A DNA stretch of 64,000 nucleotides from Erpobdella octoculata (taxonomy: Eukaryota > Annelida > Clitellata > Hirudinida > Erpobdellidae): contig OZ022241.1 in assembly GCA_963978895.1 (NCBI GenBank), positions 23,050,573 through 23,114,572 of the forward strand, read 5' to 3'. The first letter of the stretch is position 1. The number at the start of each line of letters is the position of its first letter. Made by a program: the position numbers and the translations under genes. The notes beneath the pieces were generated by a model. That model searched no databases. It saw only the letters and a program-made list of their open reading frames with translations, and was not told the DNA's origin. Positions 44,755 through 57,758 of the stretch are shown piece by piece.

Positions 44755-45698
44755 GAAGTCTCAGTCTTTCGGAGCTACTTAACATTAGACTACGACTATG
44801 ATAGGCTCAGAACTCCTTACTTCGGCTTGACTCGACAGCTAGTTTGCTGCCAGATAGGTAAGTTTTTGCGAAGTGAAACACTGCGTTGAAATGTTTCAAG
44901 AGCCTACAAATAGGACGACTAACTGTCACCACCAGTAACGCAAATATTTATAAGACTCTACTAGGAATCGAACCCACGTGTCTACGGCAACACCGCCTCG
45001 CCTAAATGCAAGTGCTCTTACCAACTGAGCCACCGACCATCACCAAAAAATGATGGCTAGAAGTCTCAGTCTTTCGGAGCTACTTAACATTAGACTACGA
45101 CTATGATAGGCTCAGAACTCCTTACTTCGGCTCGACTCGACAGCTAGTTTGCTGCCAGATAGGTAAGTTTTTGCGAAGTGAAACACTGCGTTGAAATGTT
45201 TCAAGAGCCTACAAATAGGACGACTAACTGTCACCACAAGTAACGCAAATATTTATAAGACTCTACTGGGAATCGAACCCACGTGTCTACGGCAACACCG
45301 CCTCGCCTAAATGCAAGTTCTCTTACCAACTGAGCCACCGACCATCACCAAAAAATGATGGCTAGAAGTCTCAGTCTTTCGGAGCTACTTAACATTAGAC
45401 TACGACTATGATAGGCTCAGAACTCCTTACTTCGGCTTGACTCGACAGCTAGTTTGCTGCCAGATAGGTAAGTTTTTGCGAAGTGAAACACTGCGTTGAA
45501 ATGTTTCAAGAGCCTACAAATAGGACGACTAACTGTCACCACCAGTAACGCAAATATTTATAAGACTCTACTAGGAATCGAACCCACGTGTCTACGGCAA
45601 CACCGCCTCGCCTAAATGCAAGTGCTCTTACCAACTGAGCCACCGACCATCACCAAAAAATGATGGCTAGAAGTCTCAGTCTTTCGGAGCTACTTAAC

Positions 45699-45751
<53 letters not shown>

Positions 45752-46694
45752 ATGAACATAATTTGGCGTTATATTTTCTTTAATGCACGCTCCGTTAAAT
45801 ATTACTGCCCATTTGGCGTTAATTAATTTTCTAGCCAAATTCTCGACGTTGCGAAATGCAGGAGAAAAACGAATATTTTCGGGTTTGTCAGTCATTTTAT
45901 TTCAGAGGCCGACTGCAGTTTCGGAAGAAATCCATCATCAGGGCCAAAAAACGAAACAACTTAAAACAGAAATCAATATTATTATCAAAAAAGAAATCAA
46001 AAATTATTATCCTAATAATAATTAATCAACTTTTAATATAATTCTATCCTATTCATAATTGTTTTCATCTTACCTTACCATCATACTTACTATCTTTACC
46101 TGGCCTAATTCACCTTACGAAGTTTGTTTATTTCATTCGCTTGCGTCAGTTTGCTGATTTCCTGTTCTGATTTCTGTTTTAAGTTGTTTCGTTTTTTGGC
46201 CCTGATGATGGATTTCTTCCGAAACAGCACCAGCAAAACTAAATTTGGCGGTTTTCGTAAACCGTATATGTACACATTCAACAAAGGCAACAAACACATC
46301 AAAGCATCATGCATGCCCGCTATGTCAAATCTGGCATCGTTCGTTTAACCCCAAGGGGCCACGCTTAAAAGACATTTATGCCTCGAGCAATCAACGAGTT
46401 TGTAGAAGACATTGCTGTAATATACAACAATTTTATTCGTCACATACAGTAAATAAAACAACTGGACAAGAAATAACGTCGAGATCTTAAGATCAAACGA
46501 GCAAAAAACAATTGAATAAAAATTTAAAAAAAAACTGTCTTCAACTGTTCGTACAAACTGTAGGTTTATACATACTCAAACAGCCAGATACCATACATCT
46601 AAAAAATCACTAACACCCGGTCTACCACTTCTGCCAAACTTCAAAGAGGCGCACACGCTCGCTTTAGCGAGGTCAGGAAAGGTCATTTCAAAGA
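44755..46694. repeat. 1,940-bp tandem duplication, right copy
   Basis: Contains a partial and two complete 305-bp tRNA-like units plus a truncated one (starts 44955, 45260, 45565), (TA)n 45704-45747, the minus-strand PLE end with ribozyme (45907-45945) and its inverted partner (46168-46225). Confidence 0.9.
45748..45945 (-). mobile_element. PLE pseudo-LTR end with hammerhead, copy 2
   Basis: Identical to 43808-44005 as far as I can read; ribozyme at 45907-45945. Ends on (TA)n at 45747. Confidence 0.85.
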
Positions 46695-47065
46695 GACGCT
46701 TACGCTCGTCGATAAATCAACCAGACTCAGATTTCATGCATACTTCAAATAAAAACTAAATAAATTGGAAATCATTTAATTGATATAAAAACTTATTTTG
46801 TTTTTTTAATAAAAGTAGCGGTAACGAATAGTGCCGAGAATAGCTAAAAAATGTAGCGGCGCTGCCATCAACGATCTTGTTAGCCAATAGTACCGCTCTT
46901 AAAAACCCTGGTTGCCATCACTATTTTTTTTAAATTACTGATATGTTTAAAATTTATTTTATCAAAGATGAAGAACTGTCTTTTAAAAATACATCAAATT
47001 ATTTTACGCTGAAAATATCTTGGGTATATATTGATAAAGGTTGTTGAGGAGTGCCTTCAAAATTT
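46695..47065. other. no recognised feature
   Basis: AT-rich single-copy-looking sequence; no coding motif, repeat or TIR that I can support. Confidence 0.5.
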
Positions 47066-47232
47066 GATGAATAGTCCTCTTGATGAATAGACTTTAGATG
47101 AACAGTCCTTATGATGAACCGTCCTCTTGATGAATAGTCCTTTGATGAATAGTCTCTTGATGAATAGTCCCTTGATGAATAGTCCTTGATGAACAGTCCC
47201 TTGATGAATCGTCCTTTGATGAAAAGTCCGCA
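47066..47232. repeat. 17-18-bp minisatellite (TTGATGAATAGTCCC)
   Basis: About ten imperfect copies of CTTGATGAATAGTCC. Reverse-strand frames made of HQRTIHQGTVHQGLFIKGLF-like periodic peptides are by-products. 47233-47430 shows nothing I recognise. Confidence 0.85.
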
Positions 47233-47430
47233 TACCATACTTATACATACTTATACAACGTATATAACATACACCACATACATTGAAAAACGCTCTTGAA
47301 AGCTGCATGATAGATGTGTGGCTTATCTTTATTATAATAGGCAGTCAAAATACAACATCTAATGATTTCTGAATTTATAACTCTTACGCGTTGTGCTTAT
47401 TCAGCGTTGTGCACTCAATGCTGCATGTAC

Positions 47431-48189
<759 letters not shown>

Positions 48190-48197
48190 GCATGTAC

Positions 48198-48504
48198 GCC
48201 TATGTGAACTGAGCTAGGTCGTTGAACCAGTTTTTAACGCCTTGAATGTTTCTACCGCGCCGCGTTCGTCTCGAATGGATTTTTAGTTATTAAATATAAA
48301 CTTTTTTTTAGATTTGTTGATATAATTGAACTCAGATTTTTTTTATCTTTATAAGAATATTTTGTTTAATTTAATTAAAAAAATCTTATATTTTTTTATG
48401 CGACTGCCTTCTTTATTTAGTAAACAAGAAGATTTGAACAAAGACTTTTACGTAAACTCGCAAACACAACGTTAATACAAGACCAAAAATTATAAAATAA
48501 ATAT
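48198..48504. other. no recognised feature
   Basis: AT-rich, T-run-containing stretch; no coding signal or repeat structure I can support. Confidence 0.5.
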
Positions 48505-48795
48505 TACGAAAAAGATACTTTTTTCAAAAAACAGGCTTTTATTTATGTGTGGAAACTGCACTAAAAAATACAAATAATTTTTTTTCCTTTCTTCTATATT
48601 TAAATAAAAGCGTGGGACGCCCATCATAAACCATGGATTATAATGGAAATAGATTAGGATGAGCTCCCACGCTTTTATTTATATATAAAAGGAAAGGAAA
48701 AAAATTATTTTATACTTTTTAGCGCAGTTTCCACACATAAATAAAAGCGTGTTTTTTGAAAAAAGTATCTTTATTCGTAATTTTTTCAGCCATCT
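48505..48795. repeat. long inverted repeat, ~120-bp arms
   Basis: Left arm about 48505-48627 and right arm about 48664-48785 are reverse complements with roughly 85% identity by eye (shared AAAGATACTTTTTTCAAAAA, TTTATGTGTGGAAACTGC and TTTAAATAAAAGCGTGGGA-like blocks); spacer about 36 bp. The right arm is the repeated ORF start of PLE-I. Confidence 0.85.
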
Positions 48796-49297
48796 TCAGA
48801 AAAAGCAAAAGGCCGGGCGGTACAGGAACCGAACAAAAACAAAGACGAATAAAAACAAATAATGAAATGTCGAAGTACATAGATAAATAAAATAAATAAA
48901 ATTATGATCAAAATAGAATAAGAGTTGAGGTATTAATTAAGAATAAAATCAAAGGAGCAAATATAAATTAAATATAATATAAGAATTGTAGGTGTTACTT
49001 TTTTCGTCGATACAGGTGTTAATTTTTCGTCAATGAGAATTGTACATACAAATTGAAGGCCTTAAATGTCAAAGTATACATAGATAGAAAAAAAATAAAG
49101 TTAAGAGCAAAAATAAAACACAAAAGGATGTATTAATTACCAATAAAATCATAAGAGCAAATATAAAATAAATATGGCCGAAAATAATACCTAAACTAGA
49201 AGACCATGAGCGAGAGAAATATAAAGTTAACGTCTACGTAATGTAATGTTTGGGTTATTAATTAAATGAGAAAAGGGGGTGTTATGGTCACCATTAC
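48664..49297 (-). pseudogene. PLE-I: last codons, 3' UTR and degenerate ribozyme region
   Basis: Minus strand. Next to a TA-rich run at 49299-49322 only ~20 codons of the C-terminus remain, ending FSHLINNPNITLRRR-stop (stop at about 49228). A 430-nt 3' UTR follows and then a CTGAAGATGG core at about 48781-48795 that lacks a stem II and GAAAC in the right place, so the ribozyme is dead. The ATG there opens MAEKITNKDTFFKKHAF, which ends inside the inverted repeat. Confidence 0.75.
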
Positions 49298-49451
49298 TTA
49301 TATATACATTATATATATATATTGACGTACTTAGGTGTAATATTTTCTTTCAGGCACGCGCTATTAAAGACAATAGACCATTTTGTTTTTATTATTTTTT
49401 TCGACAGACATTCTAAATTTTTCAAACTACATACATTCTTTGATTTAACTA

Positions 49452-49495
49452 GGGCTAACGGACCGTTTGGACTAAAATTGTCATCCTCAGAGCCC
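49452..49495 (-). ncRNA. hammerhead ribozyme with core mutation, PLE-F
   Basis: Stem I GGGCT/AGCCC (perfect), core CTGAGGA, extra T, stem II GAC/GTC with AATTTTA loop, then CAAA in place of the invariant GAAA, stem III CGGTCCG, TT. The G-to-C change in the core should abolish cleavage although all stems are kept. Confidence 0.75.
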
Positions 49496-50954
49496 ATTTA
49501 AAATTTAAACCAAACGTCGACGCAAGAAACGATACAATGAAATAAACAATAAAACCAGGTAGAAAGTACCTACCCTAGATATTAGAATATCGTAAAAGGA
49601 ACTGAGATAAAAATATGTATTAAGAAAGATCAAATAATTAAAAAAATAATTTAAAAAATAAAATAGTGTGTACCAGAATATTGCTATGGTCGTAATTTGC
49701 ATATAGAAGAATACAATGTAAAATTACAAATATGAACATGTTATTTTTTTTTTCTTATTGTTATATTACCACTATAAAGTAGAATAGGCAACTCAACGGG
49801 TTTGTCATCTCCCGGCAGGAATTCACATTGGTCCCCTTCAGGAATTCCACTGATATCACTGCTGACGCCATGGGCGCCATCAGTCACACAACAAACAGAA
49901 GGAAGTGGATCAACAGGTTCATTGCTACACATCATAAATTATGATAATGTTTGATCCGCGATCATGTCAGTACTTTGTGTGCAATCCGTCCCATGTTGAC
50001 CCGAGATGAGAGAGTTAGTATTCAAGAGAGAATCAGGAATGCATCGTGTTGCAACATCAGACAATGCAAATTTAATTGGTTCTTCTGTTGAGGTTTTACT
50101 AGATGTATCACTGACATTCTGGGCACAATGAGTCCCACAACAGGTGGAAATGGGAGACTTGTCCCGACCCGACAAATCTTCATCAACACTGTTCATCAAT
50201 GTTTCGTTAGAGGTCGTGTCATTATCCCGCGTGTTATCACTTGCAAGACAAGCCAAGATGAGATCTTCACTCCAAGAAGAAAAACCAGAAACGTCATCAC
50301 ATAAAGTACTATTCAACTCCACGTCACTATTAGCTACCGAACGTGAAGAAAGGATGGGACGAACAGATCCGTCAACAACACAAGCAGAAAGTTCCTTGCC
50401 ATCAGTTACTAAAGTCGAACTGATGTTTTCATTTATATCCTGCAAATAATCCATCGCGAAATCAGTGGAAACTGGAGGGTTGACAGATCTGTCGCCACGA
50501 CAACGAAAACCACCGACGACCAATGTTGAGACGACACGAAATGTAGTAGCCATAGCAGAGGAGTATGACTGATATTGGAGCAATAGGGTTCTGTCAAAAT
50601 TATTATATTGCATATATATAGAGGGTCGTTCTTGAGATATCAGTAAAGCTTCTTTAATTTTTAATCTAACAGGATCGGTATCTTGAACATATATTTCGGT
50701 ATTTTCATTCAGTGTTTTTTTGTTGGGTTTGTGTCCATGAGCAGTAACAAAATGTGAACATATACTTCCTCCTTGGGTATGCATCGTTAGACGCCTTGAG
50801 AGGCTAGTACGCGTATGCCCTATGTATGTTTCAGGAACTGTATGTGATTGTGGACACGTAAATTGTAGACAACATTAGTTTTCTGTAATTGAATAATTTT
50901 TCTAGAGTTATTAGTAGAAACCAGTTGATGCGTTTTTTTTGTTCGAGTAGTAGA

Positions 50955-52939
50955 CAGGCCCGTAGGCAGGATTTAGTTAGTGGGGGGGCTATGAAAAGTA
51001 GTAGGGGGGCTACTGACGAACCGAAGAAGCGTGAGCGCGAGCGCCGAAGGTGCGAAGCCCCTCACGATAAGAAGATTCGCCAAAGCATTTTGTAGCATTT
51101 GACACAAAATGGCATCCAATTTTGGATATCCTATTATGTGATTTTAGGTTTTCTAAGAGTTGCAATATTGTTGCTCGTAATTACAAAAATTAACAATTTT
51201 CAAAGGCAATTTTTGTGAAATAACAGTATGCTTGTTGTTATCTTCAATCTTAATTTTTATGCGTGCATTGCACGCCAATGGGATGACAGCACTGAATCAA
51301 ATTGTTCAAATTTAATTATTGATTAACACAACCGTTTTACTGTAACAATACAATAATTTCTTTATTTTATTTTTGATAAAAATGTGTACATCTGTATCAA
51401 ATGCCAAGAAATCATTAAAATAAAATAGGATTTAAATATTTGTCTTGACAAAGATCAAACCACATTATAATAAAATGTACTATTTAGTTTAGCTTCTCAT
51501 TTTAAGTTAAAACACTTACTACACATCCATTCATGTGTTACATATAAAACTTGTCATCAGTTTCTAAACAATCTAAATAGAAGATTAGATTATATATCAA
51601 GTATATCATTATACTTAAATTGTTTAAGAAATTGTGTGTGTGACAGTAAGCTTTAAATTGTTTTGTCGAATTGATCAGTTCAGCAATATTGGGGTTAATA
51701 GTATTGCACTATCAGACTAGCACTAAAAAGACTAAATTATGAAAATAGTTTGAATTATTGAGAGTCATTCATAAATCAAAATCAAAAGTTTGTCAGCTAA
51801 GCTGAATTAGCTTCTTTCTCTGTTCTAAAACTGTAAGATTGAAGTTATTATAGTATTGTAAGACTAAGTCCATGCACTGATTATAAAACTGATGACAATT
51901 TTCATGTGTAAAACATGCATGGATGTGTAGTAGCTTGAAATGAGAAACAAAACTAAAAAGTGCATTTCATTATAATGTGGGTTGATCATTGTCAAGACAA
52001 TTATTTGATTCTGATTTTATTTTATTGCATTCTTGGTATTTGATACAGGTGTACACATTTTCAACAAAAATATTGGCAAATTACAATTACAACAAAATGC
52101 GACGTGATTGAATAGAAAATTTTTACAAGAAGGTATCCATATCAATTGCTTTAAAGAGCGATTTTTCAAATGTCAGAAGTACATGTTTGCTCTTTCTCTC
52201 ATGGGACATTGATCTTCTCTGTGGTCGTAGTACTCGTGTTAGACAAGAAAATGAATTCTCACAAGTGGCAGTCGAGATGCCAAGAGTCATTGCAGCTGAA
52301 TAGTGCCAACGTAAAGTAGGAAATACATCTTTATAGTCTAGCATAAAATCCATCATTTCCTGGAGCATTCAGCCTGGTTGAAATTTGTTTTTTAGAAACC
52401 TACTTGTAATGAGAGCCTCGTCTGCAGTATATTTTTCAACATCGTCATGCCTGTCTTGTTTTAGCAGTTGCGTTAACAGTTTAAGGTCGTTAACATCTAA
52501 AAACTTGTCTGATGTTGCTAGAAGGGCAGACACTGCACAAGTCAACCCTTTAAAAGAACCATCAACAAACCTATCCACCAACTCTCCTAATATACTGCCC
52601 AACATGCTAAAATAAACAGCACGAAGCTGATTCCACTCTGGTGAACACTCTTACTCATCACTTTGTCCAAGAGTAGACATAACTACAGAATCACGTAGCG
52701 TTCTACTCTGTGACTTTTGCTCTGTTTGGTATAGGTTGTAGCAATGGTTCAACTATTATCCTAATTTTATTTAATACATTCATATTTAAATTTAAACTGC
52801 GGATCGTAACTTCCTAATCACTTGGCTGGCTTAAGTGTAAATAAGGTAAAAAAACCTGCCAAAAATTCTAGTGGGGGGGCTTACATTTTTAGTGGGGGGT
52901 CTGCAGCCCCCCCCCCGCCCCCCGCTAGCTACGGGCCTG
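50955..52939 (-). mobile_element. hAT element, internally deleted, in PLE-F
   Basis: Ends CAGGCCCGTAG and CTACGGGCCTG, with G- and C-runs just inside (TAGTGGGGGGGCT type) and flanking 8-mers GTAGTAGA and GAAGTAGA (one mismatch). The PLE-F frame is restored when it is removed. A minus-strand transposase C-terminus is present at 52123-52605; about 1 kb of the interior (51110-52100) shows no coding motif but has near-repeats of a CATTTTATTATAATG-type segment in inverted positions. Confidence 0.82.
52123..52605 (-). pseudogene. hAT transposase C-terminal dimerisation region
   Basis: Two minus-strand frames separated by one stop: 52605-52369 (LVDRFVDGSFKGLTCAVSAL, FLKNKFQPG-stop) and 52368-52123 (MDFMLDYKDVFPTLRWHYSA, TATCENSFSCLTRVLRPQRR, then KSKHVLLTFEKSL). 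The S/T-x-x-C-E-x-x-F-S-x-L block with downstream R/L-x-x-L-x-x-x-F/H is the hAT dimerisation domain. N-terminal BED finger and DDE catalytic part are absent. Confidence 0.75.
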
Positions 52940-53223
52940 GAAGTAGATGTGAAGCTGAAGGCGTTGTGAAATTGGATAAGAAACCCGTACATGGTTATAA
53001 ATCAAATTCCTGATGGAGTCTTCGTCTCTTCTATAATTATCATGCATTTGAGCACAATAAAACAAAGGTATCAGGGACTTATGCGTCTGTTTTTTAGAAG
53101 TACAATTGTTTTGCTTGCTATCAACAAATTTACGGATAGTATCATCCACCATTGAGTTGGAATAATTATTATTAACCAACAGAGTTTTAATTCGTTAATT
53201 ATATATATATATTTATATATAAT

Positions 53224-54065
<842 letters not shown>

Positions 54066-56700
54066 CGTAGTCTTTGGCGAAAAAATTAACAAATACAAAA
54101 TGGGCAATTATATTCAATGGAGTTTGCGTACAAGAAAATATCGTACCGCTATATGCAAGAAACAAATTACTAAACTACTCCAAAGCAGCCAAACAATACA
54201 ATTTGCCTAGTCACGGAGTTAACTTGCGTTCTCCTAAAGATTGTTTGACAGCCAATGACGACACTACTGAACGTTTTGCTTGCAAACGGAATAGTAAAAC
54301 TGTTTATGGTCTACAGCGTGTTAAAAATGAATTGCTATTATGCCGTAATAAGTTTGATTCGTTGGAAAAGAGTTATTCGTCCCAACGCACCGCCTTACTT
54401 GATTCATTTTTTGATTCTACGTTGCAAACGGATCTTAACTTGTATATTACTTCTTTTGTTAACCTTCTTGATTCTAAAAAAAATAAGTCATTCAGAGCAA
54501 GCTTTCTCGGCTGTATTTAGGCAATATTTGTTTGAAAGAAAAAGTTAAACATTTTGTGAATATCTCAGACTATACACCTACTCCTGAGAAACTCGAAATG
54601 TTAGAGATGGGTTATAACTGCCACGTTCAGCAAAGATGCAACCCTCTGGTAAAGCAATCTGAATTAAAAGTGTTATATTGTAATATTATGCAGTTCGTTT
54701 CTAATGGTTCTTTAACATGTAATCCGAGGCTCAAAATGCTCATGGCTCGTGAGGGACATGTCCATCGAAACGACAAAAGAAATTATCTTTCTCAGAAACT
54801 CGTAAAAGCTGTAAAATCCTAAAAAGATAATAAAAACATAATTATCAGAAAAGCTGATAAAACCAACACGTACGTTCTTATGAATCGTTCTGATTAGATC
54901 AATAAAATCAATGTTATTCTTCAGGATACTAATAAGTTTAAAAAAATCAGTTCTAGTTCTTTGAACGATCTTAAAAGAAATGCCAATAGATTGATTTCTA
55001 TTGCTAACTCACAATTACGTCCAGACACACGGTTTTGCCAGATAATCGGCGAGTACGGCCCTGCTTATATTTACAGCAACATAAAAATACATAAAACCGG
55101 ATTTCCATTAAGACCTATAATATCGCAGTGTCCTACTGCTGTATATTCTCTTTCAAAATCTATTAATAACCTGATCTCTCAATATTGTCTATCAACATAC
55201 AGTTTAAAATCTACCTCTCAGTTTATCGATTTAATAAGAAGTTCTCAACCATCTAATGGCATTATTGCATCCTTGGACGTGGAAAGTCTTTTCACAAATG
55301 TACCGGTATTTGAAACTATGAAGATAATTTTAAATTACGTTTACCATAACAGCAACCTTTTTCCTCCTTCTCTTCAAGAACGTGTCTTGTCCGATTTATT
55401 GCGCTTCTGCACCACTGAAGTTCCGTTCACTGGCCCCGATGGTGTTTTCTATGTACGGGCTGACGGTGTGGCTATGGGATCGCCATTGGGTCCTACATTT
55501 GCAGGATTTTATATGGGACATTTGGAAAATAAAGTGTTCAACAGTATTCTTCAACAACCACATCTGTATGGACGATATGTCGACGATATTTTTGTCTGTT
55601 GCCGCGACGTTTTCGGTTTTGCGTGATACTTTTGAGGAACATTCTGTATTACATCTCACGTTTGAATTGAGTGACATTAACTGGTAGCTACCATTTCTGG
55701 ATACGCTAGTCTCTCAGTTTATTGGATATTGCCAAGATCGTTATAAAGTTAATGTTATCAATAACTACCTACACAGAGCCTACCGTGTTGCAGAGAATTT
55801 GATTGAGTTTGATCGCGAGACTCAAAAAATTAAAACTCTACTTGTGAACAATAATTTTACAAACACTGAAATAGATAAAACTATACAGGTGTTTTTAGAC
55901 AAAAAGCTCGCAAATACTATTGGAGTCGTTGCTGATTGTGGAAAAAACTTCCCATAGCGTTATACTATGGAGCCCAAGTGCATGGAGGACTGGAGACTGA
56001 TGAAAAAGTTCTTAAAGATATTATCTCAAACAATGTCTTTGTCACTTCTCCTGATACCCACCAGTTAAAAATAATAATCTACCACAAAACTAAAAAAACT
56101 CATCAATTAGTTATGAAAAATAATCTGGTTAATTCTAATTTTCTCAGGAAAACCAACGTAGTTTATCAGTTTCAATGCCCTTTCCAACACGATAATAAAA
56201 CTAGTTACATTGGACATACTCGAACAACTCTGGCTAGAAGATTGACGATTCACGTTCAGGGCGGAGGTATCCGTGCTCACTTCCTACGTGAACACAAAGC
56301 CATTTCTTTTACAAGATCAATATTGAATGAAAATACTACAATACTATCTTCTTCTAATGATATATTGCGGTTAAAAATACAGGAGGCCTTATATATACAT
56401 AGAGAAGCACCTATCATGAATATTCAGCGAGATGCCTTCAATCTCACAATACAACTATTTGGAGATTATAAAACTCTAGCTTGTGAGGTCAAAAATGTAA
56501 AGCCCAAACTTAACAATTCTTCGGTAAAATTAACTTCTACCTGTACCAAGGGTCCTGAGATTGTCGGTGGAGTTACAGGTGGTGCGACTGATTTTGAGTT
56601 ACACAGTGGCTACAGTTTCCAGTCGTCCCGTTCCAAGTCCTGCCACCGATATCATTTTTGATGCGGACACTTCATTTTCTTCTTTCGAGCCATGGGAAGA
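54066..56700 (+). pseudogene. PLE-K: most complete PLE domain set
   Basis: Plus strand, truncated ~40 codons into the protein (AKKLTNTKWAIIFNGVCVQE, NIVPLYARNKLLNYSKAAKQ). It supplies the N-terminal domain lost elsewhere: a helical segment with YGLQRVKNELLLCRNKFDSL (54074-54520), then MLEMGYNCHVQQRCNPLVKQ and MAREGHVHRNDKRNYLSQKL (54532-54822), RT ([70 protein letters not shown] at ~55575). A small deletion removes the K-P-S-S-T-x-E-T-L block near 55715. GIY-YIG ([35 protein letters not shown]) lies at 56155-56255. Stops and shifts at 54520, 54822, 55626, 55686 and 55957. The C-terminal tail is lost into a GK-repeat minisatellite. Sister of PLE-A. Confidence 0.87.
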
Positions 56701-56799
56701 GCAGTGCGGTGATCCTGTCGAAGATAACTTAGATATCTGTCCCTCGTCCATGTCGACATCTGCTATGGATCATGTCGTGGACCCTGAAAGTGGCGGCGA

Positions 56800-57152
56800 T
56801 GAGAGCGGGAACGGGAAAGCAAACGGGAACGGAAAATCGACCGAGAGCGAAAGTGCGAGTGGGAAAGAAAAAGTGACAGGGAGTGGGAAAGCTACCGAGA
56901 ACGCGAAAGCGACTGAGAGCGGGAAAGCAGCCGAGAACGGGAAAGCGACCGGGAGCAGGAAAGTGATCGGGAGCGGGAAAGCAATCGGGAGCGGGAAAAC
57001 GACGGGAGCAGGAAAGCAACCGACCGGGAACAAGAGACAAGCGGGAGCGGGAAAGCGACCAGGAAGTGAGAGCAAGCGGGGAAGGAAACGGAAGCGAGAG
57101 AGAACGATAGAAAAACCTCTAAAAAGCCGCGCAACGCCGGGTACTCTGCTAG
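56800..57152 (+). mobile_element. Helitron-like 3' end preceded by a GGGAAAGCGAC minisatellite
   Basis: 56805-57075 is an imperfect 12-18-bp repeat (GGGAGCGGGAAAGCGACC), which encodes a G-S-G-K-A-T repeat frame. It is followed by AAAACCTCTAAAAAGCCGCG, CAACGCCGGGTACTCTGCTAG and T at 57153. The hairpin-like GCGC/GCCGGG element about 12 nt before a terminal CTAG followed by T is the usual 3' terminus of Helitrons. A related sequence without the CTAG ends near 60510. No helicase is present here. Confidence 0.5.
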
Positions 57153-57414
57153 TTTGTTTTAAAAGTCAAGTTAAAAAAATTACAAAATTACTTAATGCAA
57201 GATAGTTATTTTGTACTATTGAAAAGTACATTTTGTTTTTGAAGTCCGGACACGGTTTCGGCAGGATTAAAGTAAAATATCCGATTCCGGTTCCTGCAGA
57301 ATCTAAATAACACATAAGTGTCGTTGAATCTAAATCATCAAGCAATTTATCAGAATGTATGTGTCAACAATTTATCAGAAATTATGTGTCAACAATTTAC
57401 AGCATTCATTTTGA

Positions 57415-57630
57415 TTACTTTTTGTTAGGTCTGGATATGCGCTTGAGTGGTTGTTCTAATATATCCTCGGCCACCATGGATTTGCTTGCTTCCAAATTGT
57501 CTGTGAAAACTTTTTCATTCGTCATTCTTTTCAAATTCTCAGCAGTAGTTGCTGCTCTTTGTGTCAGTTTGTATAGTCCATTGCATATGCCTAGAAATTG
57601 GCAGGCTAGTAACACAATATCTGGTTTCAT
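57415..57630 (-). other. unrecognised 71-codon frame
   Basis: Minus-strand frame with SxMVAEDILEQPLKRISRPNKK at its end and a helical LKRMTNEKVFTDNLEASK segment. I do not recognise it; it could be part of the transposon into which the hAT element at 57759 inserted. 57153-57414 shows nothing definite. Confidence 0.25.
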
Positions 57631-57758
57631 TCAAACATAGAAGATGAAAAAGAAGAAGATGGAATACAAGAATATCTGGCTTCAAGTCAAAGGTCAACTG
57701 GATTTGTAAATCTAAGATGGTGAGTCGATGAGGATATGTATTCCCATTTAACCCAAGC

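Larger units (their letters stand above)
49299..53190 (-). pseudogene. PLE-F: post-RT to C-terminus, with hAT insertion
   Basis: Minus strand, truncated after the RT ([20 protein letters not shown] at 53180), QMHDNYRRDEDSIRNLIYNH, then LQLHIYF where a 1,985-bp hAT element is inserted. It resumes at 50950 (YYSNKKNASTGF), QKTNVVYNL, GIY-YIG (TYIGHTRTSLSRRLTMHT, one frameshift near 50850), QERPSIYMQYNNFDRTL and a ~270-residue Ser/Asp-rich tail. The tail has one in-frame TAA at 49936-49938, then continues to ILLYSGNITIRKKK-stop at 49741. 246 nt of 3' UTR, a mutated ribozyme and the repeated start (MGSEDDNFSPNG, TKWSIVFNSACLKENITPKY) end on TA at 49322. Confidence 0.82.

Noticed and set aside
48400..48460. 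Promoter/TATA boxes in AT-rich spacers
   Set aside because: In this base composition such matches are expected by chance everywhere.
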